Assembly (NCBI GenBank): GCA_017857395.1
Contig: JAFMDF010000034.1
Location: 1 to 48,387, forward strand
From: Bacteroidota bacterium
Lineage (GTDB): Bacteria; Bacteroidota; Bacteroidia; Chitinophagales; Saprospiraceae
Length of the DNA stretch: 48,387 nucleotides
Direction: 5' to 3'
Below, in pieces: positions 1 to 8,177 of the stretch (the first letter of the stretch is position 1; every line of letters starts with the position of its first letter). The translations under genes were made by a program, and so were the position numbers. The notes beneath the pieces were generated by a model, which saw only the letters and a list, made by a program, of their open reading frames with translations, had not been told where the DNA came from and did no database searches.

Positions 1-69
1 TTGTTTAATATATTTATTATATTCTAGTTTCCAGAACTTAAAGAATTGCTGTTGATTACTCATTGCCAT
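1..69 (-). CDS. Start of an unidentified gene, cut by the window edge
   Basis: An open frame on the minus strand begins with ATG at 69 (a second in-frame ATG lies at 63) and stays open to the edge, giving 23 codons. The visible residues begin MAMSNQQQFFKFWKLEY, hydrophilic and aromatic, with no signal peptide. An AGGAATT stretch lies just upstream of the ATG. It would be divergent from the response regulator gene that starts at 131. Too little is visible to name a family, and it could be a chance frame. Confidence 0.35.
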   Translation of the reverse strand, partial: MAMSNQQQFFKFWKLEYNKYIKQ

Positions 70-130
70 TATTAATTCCTATTAAAAAGGTCAATTTGAA
101 TATTGAAGTCGGACTGTACTAAATAAAAAT

Positions 131-1492
131 ATGAAGAACAAAAACAGTATTACTAGAATTTTTGTGGTAGAAGATGACTTCATGTATCAGCGGATGATAA
201 AATATGTGATGGAGCTGAATCCAGACCATGAAGTCCATGTATTTGCTTCTGGTCAAGAATGTTTGCAGCAATTGCATTTGCAACCTGATATTATTTCGCT
301 AGATTATACCTTGCCTGATATGACAGGGGAAGAGGTATTAGCAAAAATCAAAAAGTTTAATGAGGAGATTATTGTCGTCATTCTTTCTGGGCAGCAAGAT
401 ATTTCTACCGCAGTCAAATTATTGAAAAAAGGCGCCTATGATTATATTACAAAAGATGAAGAGACAAAAGACCGCTTGCTGAATACGCTTTCCCATATTA
501 AAAAGCACCTCAACTTACAAAAGGAAGTCGCCCATCTTCGGACACAATTAAATACAAAATTTCAATTTGATAAATCTATTATTGGAACAAGCAAAGCGAT
601 GCAACGCATTTTCCAATTATTAGAAAAGGCAGTAAAAACAAATATTACCGTTTCTATTACAGGAGAAACAGGAACAGGAAAAGAGGTGGTAGCAAATGCG
701 ATTCACCATAATTCTAATCGAAAGAAAGGCCCTTTAGTTGCCGTCAACATGAGTGCTATTCCACATGAATTATTAGAGAGTGAATTATTTGGGTATGAAA
801 AAGGCGCATTTACAGGAGCAAATACTCGAAAGAAAGGGCAATTTGAATTAGCGGATAAAGGGACGCTCTTTTTAGATGAAATTGCGGACATGAATTTAAG
901 CATTCAAGCAAAATTGCTAAGAGCTATTCAAGAACGAGAAGTTAGAAGGGTAGGAGGAGAACAACCTGTGAAATTCGATGTTCGTATTATTATTGCTACG
1001 CATAAAGATTTAGCGGAAGAAGTGCGAAAAGGCAACTTTAGAGAAGATTTATATTACCGATTATTAGGGTTAAATATTCAACTACCTCCATTGAGAGAAA
1101 GAGGGAATGACATTATTTTATTGGCACAGTATTTTTTGAATGATTTTGCTAAAAAGAATCAGCTCGGTAAAATGGCCTTTTCCAAGGCTGCAAAAAGCAA
1201 ATTATTAGGCTATACTTTTCCTGGGAATGTACGAGAATTGAAAGCAATTATTGATTTATCTGCGGTCATGGCAATGGATAAAATCATAGAAGCAGAAGAT
1301 ATTCAATTCAATAGTATCCAAAAGGAAGTTGGATTTTTAACGCAAGAAATGACGATGGAGGAATACAAACATCGAATCATCCATTTTTACTTAACCAAAT
1401 ATGATAAAGATGTATTATTAGTCGCAAAAAAATTAGATATAGGGAAATCAACTATTTATAGAATGTTAAAAGAGACAGAAACTAGCATTTAG
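131..1492 (+). CDS. Sigma-54-dependent response regulator (NtrC family)
   Basis: This is a 453-residue transcription activator with the full NtrC layout. The receiver domain spans about 8-125, with phospho-acceptor Asp58 (in SLDYTLPDMTG) and the conserved Lys108. The AAA+ sigma-54 interaction domain spans about 148-385, with Walker A GETGTGKE near 178-185, an intact GAFTGA loop at 225-230 that contacts sigma-54, and Walker B TLFLDE near 245-250. A short Fis-like helix-turn-helix ends the protein (VAKKLDIGKSTIYRMLKE). Once phosphorylated it should oligomerise and open promoters bound by sigma-54 RNA polymerase. It lies 246 bp upstream of the H-NOX/kinase pair, so it is the natural output of that phosphorelay. 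A sigma-54-like promoter sits in the gap. The start at 131 fits the beginning of the receiver domain. Family assignment is secure; the target genes are inferred. Confidence 0.95.
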   Translation: MKNKNSITRIFVVEDDFMYQRMIKYVMELNPDHEVHVFASGQECLQQLHLQPDIISLDYTLPDMTGEEVLAKIKKFNEEIIVVILSGQQDISTAVKLLKKGAYDYITKDEETKDRLLNTLSHIKKHLNLQKEVAHLRTQLNTKFQFDKSIIGTSKAMQRIFQLLEKAVKTNITVSITGETGTGKEVVANAIHHNSNRKKGPLVAVNMSAIPHELLESELFGYEKGAFTGANTRKKGQFELADKGTLFLDEIADMNLSIQAKLLRAIQEREVRRVGGEQPVKFDVRIIIATHKDLAEEVRKGNFREDLYYRLLGLNIQLPPLRERGNDIILLAQYFLNDFAKKNQLGKMAFSKAAKSKLLGYTFPGNVRELKAIIDLSAVMAMDKIIEAEDIQFNSIQKEVGFLTQEMTMEEYKHRIIHFYLTKYDKDVLLVAKKLDIGKSTIYRMLKETETSI

Positions 1493-1530
1493 TATTTTTT
1501 AGGCAGGATTAAATAATAAAATGGTTGATT

Positions 1531-1546
1531 GAGCACAGTTTTTGCA
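1531..1546 (+). promoter_or_regulatory. Candidate sigma-54 promoter upstream of the H-NOX gene
   Basis: The sequence GAGCAC-N5-TTGCA has the correct 11-base step between the last G of the -24 element and the G of the -12 GC. The -12 half is ideal; the -24 half has A where the first G of GG is expected. The predicted start is near 1557, about 180 nt before the H-NOX ATG. The gene just upstream encodes a sigma-54 activator. No TTCCN-N5-NGGAA sites are found near it, so it would not belong to the group at 5.6-15.9 kb. The remaining gap (1493-1738) also holds a tiny ATG-AAA-AAA-TAA frame at 1618. Confidence 0.45.
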
Positions 1547-1738
1547 CTTAATTAATACTAACCGCTCTTAACCTATCCTCCACACATTATTGCAGTCCAA
1601 GTCAACATTTAGGAACAATGAAAAAATAAGCTACCCTAAATTTGTAAATCTATTTCTACATCGTTCCTTAATGGTCTTAGGAAAAAAATCATACCCTAAC
1701 CAAAATTTTTAGTCTAATCACCAAACAAAAAAAACATA

Positions 1739-2278
1739 ATGAAAGGTATTGTCTTTACTGAATTCTTTGAAATGGTCGAGGATGTTCATGGCTACCAAAT
1801 GGTAGACCAACTGATCATGGATAATGAATTATCCTCTAAAGGAATCTACACAACTATTGGGACTTATGACCATAAGGAAATGGTGACCTTAGTTGTAGAT
1901 TTAAGTAAGAAAACGAAAACACCAGTTCCTAATTTATTAAACGCCTTTGGTCAATATATTTTTGGCACTTTTGAAAAAGGGTATCCAATGTTTTTTGAGG
2001 CATCAGCGAATGCTTTTGATTTTTTAGAATCTATTGAAGCATATATTCATGTGGAAGTTAAAAAATTGTATCCAGATGCTCAATTGCCTAAATTCAAAAC
2101 TACTCGATTATCGGATACTAGGTTAGAAATGATTTATTATTCAGATAGAAGTATGGCAGATTTTGCTTTGGGTTTGATTGAAAAAACGTTCGAACATTAT
2201 GAAGAAAAAGCGACGATAACTAGAGAAGATTTGACAGAGAACGGAAGTGAGGTTAAATTTTTAATTCAAAAAGTATAA
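1739..2278 (+). CDS. H-NOX heme nitric-oxide sensor
   Basis: A 179-residue stand-alone H-NOX (HNOB) protein of normal length for the family. The proximal heme ligand is His104 in IHVEVKKLYPDAQLP, which lines up residue by residue with the known ligand of Thermoanaerobacter H-NOX. The YxSxR heme-propionate motif is Tyr133-x-Ser135-x-Arg137. The N-terminus MKGIVFTEFFEMVED is also typical. H-NOX proteins bind NO through ferrous heme and regulate a partner kinase or cyclase in trans. Here the partner starts 7 nt downstream and is a hybrid kinase, as in H-NOX/HaHK pairs of Shewanella and Vibrio. Whether it also binds oxygen cannot be read from the sequence. It is cytoplasmic, with no signal or membrane segment. 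Confidence 0.95.
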   Translation: MKGIVFTEFFEMVEDVHGYQMVDQLIMDNELSSKGIYTTIGTYDHKEMVTLVVDLSKKTKTPVPNLLNAFGQYIFGTFEKGYPMFFEASANAFDFLESIEAYIHVEVKKLYPDAQLPKFKTTRLSDTRLEMIYYSDRSMADFALGLIEKTFEHYEEKATITREDLTENGSEVKFLIQKV

Positions 2279-2284
2279 CCAAAC

Positions 2285-4402
2285 ATGAATGAAGTAGATA
2301 TTCTAAAAAGGCGAATTTTAAGAGAGCGGATGGCTCGAAAAGAGGCGGAGACAATATTAGAAAAAAAGGCTGTTGAATTATATCAAGTTAATGAGGAGTT
2401 GAGAAAATTAAACGAAAACCTAGAACAAAAAGTAGCTAAACGAACACATCAACTTAAGCAGAGCGAGGAGAAATATCGAGGAATTATCGAGGGCATGGAA
2501 TTAGGCTTATTAGAGGTCGATTTGAACCATAATATCATAAGAGCTTACGATTGGTTTGCAGATATGACTGGCTACACAGCAGAAGAGTTATTGGGTCAAA
2601 ATGCTAAAGAAGTCTTTACGCCAGAAGGTGAATTTAATGAAGTATTTGACAAAGAGGATGAAAAAAGGGAAAAAGGACAGGCAGGTGTTTATGAGGTTCA
2701 ATTGAGGAAAAAGGATGGAAGTCTAATTTGGGTATTAATTAGTGGAGCGCCCATCGTTGATGCAACAGGAAATGCAATTGGTTCATTAGGCATTCATTAC
2801 GACATCACAGAACGGAAAGTATTAGAGCAAGAACTAGCGAAAGCTAAGGTTACAGCGGAACAGGCTCAAAAAGCAGAACAACAGTTTTTAGCTAATATGA
2901 GTCATGAAATCCGTACTCCTATGAATGCGGTTATAGGGATGACTCATTTATTATATGAAACGGCTTTAAGCGAAACGCAGAAAGAATACACGGATGCACT
3001 CCGATTTTCGGCGGATAGTTTGATGGGCTTAATTAATAATATTTTAGACCTTTCTAAAATAGAGGCAGGAGAATTAGAGTTTGAAGAGCGACCTTTTAAT
3101 TTAGAACAAATGCTGAAAGGTTTACAGCGTACTTTTCAGTTTAAAGTAAAGGACAAACCAGTTAGTGTAGACATGGCCATTGATGAACGAATTGAAAATT
3201 TGATTGTCGGTGACCCAACTCGATTAAATCAAATTTTGACCAATTTATTAGGGAATGCGAGTAAATTTACCCAACATGGCACCATTGGCGTTAAGGCATT
3301 TTTACAAGAAGAAAGGGATGGTAACTATTGGATAGCATTTGAAGTACATGACACGGGCATTGGTATTCCAGAAGATAAGCTGGAAATAATTTTCGAGAAC
3401 TTTAAACAAGCAGATATAAAGGTAACTAGAAAATATGGTGGAACGGGGCTTGGATTGACCATAGTAAAAGAATTGGTAGAAATTCAAGGCGGGCACATCC
3501 ATGCAGAAAGTCGCCCAGATAAAGGGTCCGTTTTTAAGGCGATTTTACCTTTTGGTAATTCTGGAGTTAAGGCAATAGAAAAAACAAAAACCTATGAGAA
3601 AAATAATATTTACATTAAAACATTATTGAAAGAACAATATGTTTTAGTTGTTGAAGATAATGACATGAATCAAAAATTGATTACCAAAATATTAGATATT
3701 TGGGAATGTACTTTTGATTTGGCGGTGAATGGAAAAGAGGCGGTTGATTTTACGATGAATCATAAATATGACCTCATCCTAATGGACATCCACATGCCAG
3801 AAATGGATGGCGTCGAAGCGACTAGAACGATTATGAATTCTGCGGATAATATGAATCAGTATGTCCCTATTATCGCCATGACAGCCGCTGCCCTTTTAGA
3901 TGAAAAAAATAGAGCCTTAAAAGCAGGAATGAATGACTATTTGACAAAACCATTTTCTCCAGATTTATTATTGGATAAAATTGGTAAAACGATGGGTTTC
4001 TGTCAGGAAAGAACGGAAGAAGAAATTATTGAAAGTCAAAGAACAACGATAGATCTACCTACTATTAGTTTTAATTATTTATACGAATTTAGTAATGGCG
4101 ACAGTCTTTTTGTAAAAGACATGGTAGAAACTTTTATTAAGGAATCTCCTAAAGCGTTTGAAGATTTGCATCATGCTTTCGAACAAGAAAACTGGGAGAT
4201 TATTTATAAAAGAGCGCATAGTTTAAAGCCTAATTTTATGATGTTGGGCATGAAAGCAGAGCAAAATACTGCTGCTCAGATTGAAAAAATGATTAAAAAA
4301 GAAGACTACGAAGCGGATACTATCCAAAACTTAATCAAACAGTTGGAGATGGCTGCGAAACAGGCTTACCCCATTTTGCAACAGAAATTGATGGAGATTT
4401 AG
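2285..4402 (+). CDS. H-NOX-associated hybrid histidine kinase with receiver and HPt domains
   Basis: A 705-residue cytoplasmic kinase. Order: N-terminal coiled coil (1-62), PAS domain (about 63-180), HisKA with phospho-acceptor His207 (FLANMSHEIRTPMN), HATPase with N box near 320, DTGIGIP near 356 and the GTGLGL box near 386, receiver with Asp501 (LILMDIHMPEMDG), and a C-terminal HPt with His645 (KRAHSLKPNF). All phosphotransfer residues are present, so a His207-Asp501-His645 relay to a separate regulator is expected. The best candidate is Asp58 of the sigma-54 activator encoded upstream. The gene follows the H-NOX stop by 6 nt and is surely co-transcribed with it. It has no membrane segments, consistent with control by the soluble H-NOX protein. 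Its stop codon abuts the stop codon of the convergent glycosyltransferase gene with no base between. Confidence 0.95.
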   Translation: MNEVDILKRRILRERMARKEAETILEKKAVELYQVNEELRKLNENLEQKVAKRTHQLKQSEEKYRGIIEGMELGLLEVDLNHNIIRAYDWFADMTGYTAEELLGQNAKEVFTPEGEFNEVFDKEDEKREKGQAGVYEVQLRKKDGSLIWVLISGAPIVDATGNAIGSLGIHYDITERKVLEQELAKAKVTAEQAQKAEQQFLANMSHEIRTPMNAVIGMTHLLYETALSETQKEYTDALRFSADSLMGLINNILDLSKIEAGELEFEERPFNLEQMLKGLQRTFQFKVKDKPVSVDMAIDERIENLIVGDPTRLNQILTNLLGNASKFTQHGTIGVKAFLQEERDGNYWIAFEVHDTGIGIPEDKLEIIFENFKQADIKVTRKYGGTGLGLTIVKELVEIQGGHIHAESRPDKGSVFKAILPFGNSGVKAIEKTKTYEKNNIYIKTLLKEQYVLVVEDNDMNQKLITKILDIWECTFDLAVNGKEAVDFTMNHKYDLILMDIHMPEMDGVEATRTIMNSADNMNQYVPIIAMTAAALLDEKNRALKAGMNDYLTKPFSPDLLLDKIGKTMGFCQERTEEEIIESQRTTIDLPTISFNYLYEFSNGDSLFVKDMVETFIKESPKAFEDLHHAFEQENWEIIYKRAHSLKPNFMMLGMKAEQNTAAQIEKMIKKEDYEADTIQNLIKQLEMAAKQAYPILQQKLMEI

Positions 4403-5557
4403 TTATAATTTTACGGTTTGAATTTGAGGGATAGTAGGAGATAAGGTAGGGGCAGTTTGTCGAGTAGTATCTTGAACAAGTTGTGCATATTTTGTCGCAA
4501 TAAACGACCAAGTATATCTTCTTTCCGCAATCAATTTCATCGTAGTGCCTAATGCTTGTAGCGTAGGTTCATTTAGCATGACTAACTGAGTTACTAATTC
4601 TTCTTTTGTGGTAAAATAAATACCCGTAGACTCTGTCGTCACTCGATTATAAATCACATCAAAAGCAATAACAGGCAAGCCTAAATACATTGCCTCTACT
4701 AAGGAAGGATTGGTGCCACCTGCACTATGTCCATGAATATAAACAGTACAATTAGATCGAAGTAGGTTCAAGGTAGTCTGTTCGTAAATAGGGGCTAACA
4801 AATGTAAGTTGGGCAGATGACTGTATTGAGCGATTAAGTCTTTGCCGTATTGGCTATGCGTCCAATTGCCGACCAAAACTAAAGGCATATTTTTCATCGT
4901 TTTAAAAGCAGCTAAAACAACGTGAATATTATTTTCTGGTTCAATTCGGCAAACCTTAAAAGCGTAAGGTTGACTTAAAAATGGATAGGCTTGTAAATCA
5001 GCCGTTTGAACAGGAACGGGAGTTACATGGTCCGCACCATATTCAATTAGACTACTTTTGATACCATAAATTTCGGCGACATAATCCTGCAAGCCTGCAT
5101 TATCGGTAATGATGTCATCCGCAAATTGGACGGCGACTTGCTCACTAAACATGAGAAATTGTTTAATCCAGCCACTCCATTTTGCTCTTCGCCATTCTAG
5201 CCCATCTATATTGACAATAACTCGTTTAGTAGAAAATAATTTAACAAAGGGTAAAAAGATACAGCCTGAAATACCCAAGACTAATAAGACATCACAAAAG
5301 AACATGGCATGTAACATGGATAAAATATCGTAAAAGATACTTTGTATGCCGTTTGCTTTTAGTGGAATGTATTTAATAGTGGCGCCTTTCCAAGATTTTA
5401 CCCGTTCTGCTTTTGAATAGCTTTTGCTACTACTATAAACGGTTAAATCTAATTGGTGTCCCAAATTTTCCACTAACTGATGTGCTAGGGTTTCAAAACC
5501 GCCATATTTTGCGGGTACGCCTACTGTACCGATGATGCCTACTTTTGTTTTTGACAT
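4403..5557 (-). CDS. DUF1972/GT4-type glycosyltransferase
   Basis: A 384-residue GT-B fold glycosyltransferase. The N-terminus (VGIIGTVGVPAKYGGFET) is the signature of the DUF1972 group of rhamnosyl- or glycosyltransferases used for surface polysaccharides. The C-terminal half has the GT4 nucleotide-sugar region with HGHSAGGTNPSLVEAM near 275-292, including the conserved acidic EAM. One hydrophobic stretch near 85-110 may associate with the membrane. The donor and acceptor sugars cannot be predicted. It is divergent from the NHL cargo gene. The 298-bp gap holds a sigma-54-like promoter for each direction and four copies of a 15-bp site, so it is probably induced together with the exopolysaccharide export gene at 15.9 kb. 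Confidence 0.88.
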   Translation of the reverse strand: MSKTKVGIIGTVGVPAKYGGFETLAHQLVENLGHQLDLTVYSSSKSYSKAERVKSWKGATIKYIPLKANGIQSIFYDILSMLHAMFFCDVLLVLGISGCIFLPFVKLFSTKRVIVNIDGLEWRRAKWSGWIKQFLMFSEQVAVQFADDIITDNAGLQDYVAEIYGIKSSLIEYGADHVTPVPVQTADLQAYPFLSQPYAFKVCRIEPENNIHVVLAAFKTMKNMPLVLVGNWTHSQYGKDLIAQYSHLPNLHLLAPIYEQTTLNLLRSNCTVYIHGHSAGGTNPSLVEAMYLGLPVIAFDVIYNRVTTESTGIYFTTKEELVTQLVMLNEPTLQALGTTMKLIAERRYTWSFIATKYAQLVQDTTRQTAPTLSPTIPQIQTVKL

Positions 5558-5587
5558 TTTCTAGAGTTTATATGTTTAGTATATACT

Positions 5588-5604
5588 AATCCTAGAAAGT
5601 GCCA
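5588..5604 (-). promoter_or_regulatory. Candidate sigma-54 promoter for the glycosyltransferase
   Basis: Read on the minus strand this is TGGCAC-TTTCT-AGGAT. The -24 element is perfect and the -12 G is kept at the right step, with A instead of C beside it. The predicted start is near 5578, about 20 nt before the ATG. Two tandem 15-bp sites end 54 bp upstream. The proximal site centre is 74 bp from the -12 G, the same distance as at the other four promoters of this set. Confidence 0.55.
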
Positions 5605-5657
5605 CTTTTTTAAAGCTTTTTAAATCAATTGTTTATGTATTTTTTTAATTTAAATTG

Positions 5658-5690
5658 TTTTTTATTTGGGAATTATTCCAGAAATGGGAA
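5658..5690 (-). promoter_or_regulatory. Tandem activator sites for the glycosyltransferase promoter
   Basis: On the minus strand the distal site reads TTCCC-ATTTC-TGGAA (5690-5676, a full inverted repeat) and the proximal one TTCCC-AAATA-AAAAA (5672-5658, left half only). Their centres are 18 bp apart, close to two helical turns. A full site beside a half-degenerate one is the same pairing seen at the other four promoters. Likely binding sites of a sigma-54 enhancer-binding protein; the protein is not identified. Confidence 0.5.
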
Positions 5691-5723
5691 TGATTGTTAG
5701 AATTGAATCAATGATTTGGGTTG

Positions 5724-5758
5724 TTCCAATTATGAAAAATGAATTCCCAAATTGGGAT
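5724..5758 (+). promoter_or_regulatory. Tandem activator sites for the NHL cargo promoter
   Basis: Two sites, TTCCA-ATTAT-GAAAA (5724-5738) and TTCCC-AAATT-GGGAT (5744-5758), lie 20 bp apart centre to centre. The proximal centre is 74 bp upstream of the -12 position of the downstream sigma-54-like promoter. With the pair at 5658-5690 they make four sites in one 100-bp divergent control region. Confidence 0.55.
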
Positions 5759-5811
5759 AAATAGTATTTAATTTAATTTATAAAAATTTGATTGCGAGTA
5801 GTTTGTGAAAA

Positions 5812-5828
5812 GGGAATGACTTTTTCTT
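5812..5828 (+). promoter_or_regulatory. Weak sigma-54-like promoter for the NHL cargo gene
   Basis: GGGAAT-GACTT-TTTCT aligns with the -24 elements at 10.7 and 15.9 kb and shares the preceding A-rich block (GTGAAAA). The -24 GG is present. At -12 only the C of GC is kept, so this is the weakest of the five promoters by sequence. The predicted start near 5838 leaves an 18-nt leader. Confidence 0.4.
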
Positions 5829-5855
5829 CTATAGTAATAAGTAAAATAGAAGAAA

Positions 5856-8150
5856 ATGAACCAGATTAAATTTTTATTTTTATACATAAGCTTATTTTTT
5901 AGCGCCACTACAAGCGCTCAGTTAGTGAGTACAGTTGCTGGTGTATTAGAAACGCCTGGTTTTAATAATGGACAAGCCTTAAGTTCTCGCTTTTTTAATC
6001 CGCATGGGATTGCCGTTGACGGAGTTGGTAATGTGTATGTAGCTGACCGTTATAATCACACGATTAGAAAAATAACGGTGGATGGAATGGTAACAACGTT
6101 GGCAGGTAAAGCAGGATTTAGTGGCGGTCAAGACGGTCAAGGTGAGGTGGCTAGATTTAATGAACCTTGGGGCTTATGTGTTTCAGCGGAAGGGGTTGTT
6201 TATGTGGCAGACACCAAGAATAATAAAATCCGAAAAATAGATGCAGAAGGTAGGGTTAAAACAATTGCAGGTACAGGTAATTTTGGGTCAAGTAATGCCC
6301 AAGGTTTGGCGGCTACTTTTGGCGAACCAACAGGAATTGAATTAGATGCTTTTGGCAATTTATATGTTGCAGACCATTTGACCCATATCATTAGAAAAAT
6401 TGATAATCGAGGAATCGTAACGACGATAGCAGGTATTCCATATATTCCAGGGAATAGTGATGGATTTGGTCGAGAGGCACAATTCTGGCGACCTTATGGT
6501 TTAACCATTGATAACGAAGGAAATATTTTAGTGGCAGATGAATGGAATCATAAAATTCGAAAGGTGACGCCAGAGGGGCAAGTAACGACCGTTGCAGGGA
6601 ATGGAGAAGTGGGTATTTTTAATGGAAAGATAGAAGAAGCCACTTTTAATTATCCTTGGGATATGACCGTGGATGCGGATAATAACATTTATGTTGCGGA
6701 TGGTTATAATTATGTTATTCGTCAAATTACCCCAGAAGGACAAGTCGGCAGTTATGCAGGTACGCCTTTAACATCAGGTGGCGTAGATGGAGTAGGAGAT
6801 AATGCTACTTTTAGTGGAGCGACAAGTATTGCATGGGATAGAACGACTAGTAGCTTATTTGTGGGAGATGCTTATAATCACTTAGTAAGAAGTATTACGA
6901 CTGCATCTAAACCTAGTTTAACTTTGCTTAATAATACAGGCAAAACGCAAATTTGTCTAGGAGAAAATTTTACCGTACGAGCAGCAACCAATGCTTTTAA
7001 TAATTATGCTTTTTATGTAGATGGCATCTTATTGCAGAATGGGGATACACCTCTTTTTGATGCTTCTTATTTAGAAATAGGAACACATCAAATTCAAGTA
7101 ACTTCTTTTTGGGAAGTAGATTTGATTGAATCTAATATTATTGAAATAGAAGTGCTACCCAGTCAAGAACCAACAATATCTATAGTCGGAGAAACCACTT
7201 TTTATGAAGGCGATTCTGTGATTTTAGTAGCAACAGGAACAGGTGATTTTTTGTGGTCAAATGGGATGGAAACGCAAACTATTACGGTTAAAACGACTGG
7301 AGATTATGGGGTGCAGGTAACACCTTTTGATGGTAGTTGTGCAGGTGTTTCTGAAACTGTTAATATCACGGTTTTATCCGAACCTGTAGCAGCAGTTATT
7401 AATATTGAAGGAGAAGACGTACTCTGTTCTGGTGCGAGTACTACGCTTGTTTCTAATTATGAAACAGGTAATCAATGGCTTAAAGATGGTTGGACAATTG
7501 GAGAAGCTACCGAACAAGAATTATTGGTTACAGAAGCAGGTTTTTACCAAGTACAAGTACTCGACCCGATTACAGAGGTATTGGTTTTTTCAGAAGCTGT
7601 TGAAATAAAAATTATTGAATCGAAGAATGAACTTGATTTTAAAGCGAATTATACAACTATACAACCTAATGAATCGGTAGACTTTACAATGCTTGGGCAA
7701 TTGCCGATGAGTTATAGCTGGGATTTTGGAGACGATAGGATTGCCAATGCGACGAATGAACCAAATCCTAGTCATCAATATACAGAATTAGGAAATTATA
7801 CCATTCGATTGTTTACAGAAAATGAAACTGGTTGCCGAGATACGATTCAGAAAGAAAATTATATACAAGTTGTCTTGGCTGCAGACTTATTTATTCCTAC
7901 TGGTTTTACACCAAACGGAGATGGAATCAACGATATATTTATAGTTAGAGGACAAATTTTAAAAAGCTACCAATTACAAATTTATAATCAATGGGGAGGG
8001 CTATTATTTAGTGGGAATAATCAAGAAATGGGATGGGATGGTTCTAGTCAAGGGAAAGCGGTAGATATGGGGACTTATACTTACTTGATTGCTTATAGCG
8101 ATGATGGAAATGCAAAATATTTGTCTGGGCATATTGCCTTATTAAAGTGA
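5856..8150 (+). CDS. Secreted NHL-repeat protein with T9SS type B (CHU_C) sorting domain
   Basis: A 764-residue extracellular protein. The signal peptide is about residues 1-21 (ending TTSAQ). Five or six NHL propeller repeats fill about 25-345, each with a core like NVYVADRYNHTIRKI. Ig-like modules follow to about 600, then a PKD-type domain (SYSWDFGD near 640), and a gliding-motility-associated CHU_C domain occupies about 680-764 (FIPTGFTPNGDGINDIF, then WGGLLF). The last domain is the type B signal for export by the type IX system. The next gene, 27 bp downstream, encodes a PorP/SprF-type protein, the usual partner of type B cargo, so the two are probably one operon. The binding target of the NHL propeller is unknown; an adhesin or surface scaffold is likely. 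Confidence 0.9.
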   Translation: MNQIKFLFLYISLFFSATTSAQLVSTVAGVLETPGFNNGQALSSRFFNPHGIAVDGVGNVYVADRYNHTIRKITVDGMVTTLAGKAGFSGGQDGQGEVARFNEPWGLCVSAEGVVYVADTKNNKIRKIDAEGRVKTIAGTGNFGSSNAQGLAATFGEPTGIELDAFGNLYVADHLTHIIRKIDNRGIVTTIAGIPYIPGNSDGFGREAQFWRPYGLTIDNEGNILVADEWNHKIRKVTPEGQVTTVAGNGEVGIFNGKIEEATFNYPWDMTVDADNNIYVADGYNYVIRQITPEGQVGSYAGTPLTSGGVDGVGDNATFSGATSIAWDRTTSSLFVGDAYNHLVRSITTASKPSLTLLNNTGKTQICLGENFTVRAATNAFNNYAFYVDGILLQNGDTPLFDASYLEIGTHQIQVTSFWEVDLIESNIIEIEVLPSQEPTISIVGETTFYEGDSVILVATGTGDFLWSNGMETQTITVKTTGDYGVQVTPFDGSCAGVSETVNITVLSEPVAAVINIEGEDVLCSGASTTLVSNYETGNQWLKDGWTIGEATEQELLVTEAGFYQVQVLDPITEVLVFSEAVEIKIIESKNELDFKANYTTIQPNESVDFTMLGQLPMSYSWDFGDDRIANATNEPNPSHQYTELGNYTIRLFTENETGCRDTIQKENYIQVVLAADLFIPTGFTPNGDGINDIFIVRGQILKSYQLQIYNQWGGLLFSGNNQEMGWDGSSQGKAVDMGTYTYLIAYSDDGNAKYLSGHIALLK

Positions 8151-8177
8151 TTCGAGGGGTACTATTTTAAAAAGATA

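Noticed and set aside
5576-5589. Palindrome TTAGTATATACTAA before the glycosyltransferase as an operator
   Set aside because: A 14-bp AT-rich palindrome with no second copy in the window; it overlaps the predicted start, and no regulator can be linked to it.
5822-5856. Perfect 10-bp inverted repeat TTTTCTTCTA/TAGAAGAAAA whose right arm covers the NHL gene start
   Set aside because: The predicted transcription start (about 5838) lies between the arms, so the RNA could not form the hairpin. The arms are low-complexity and may arise by chance.
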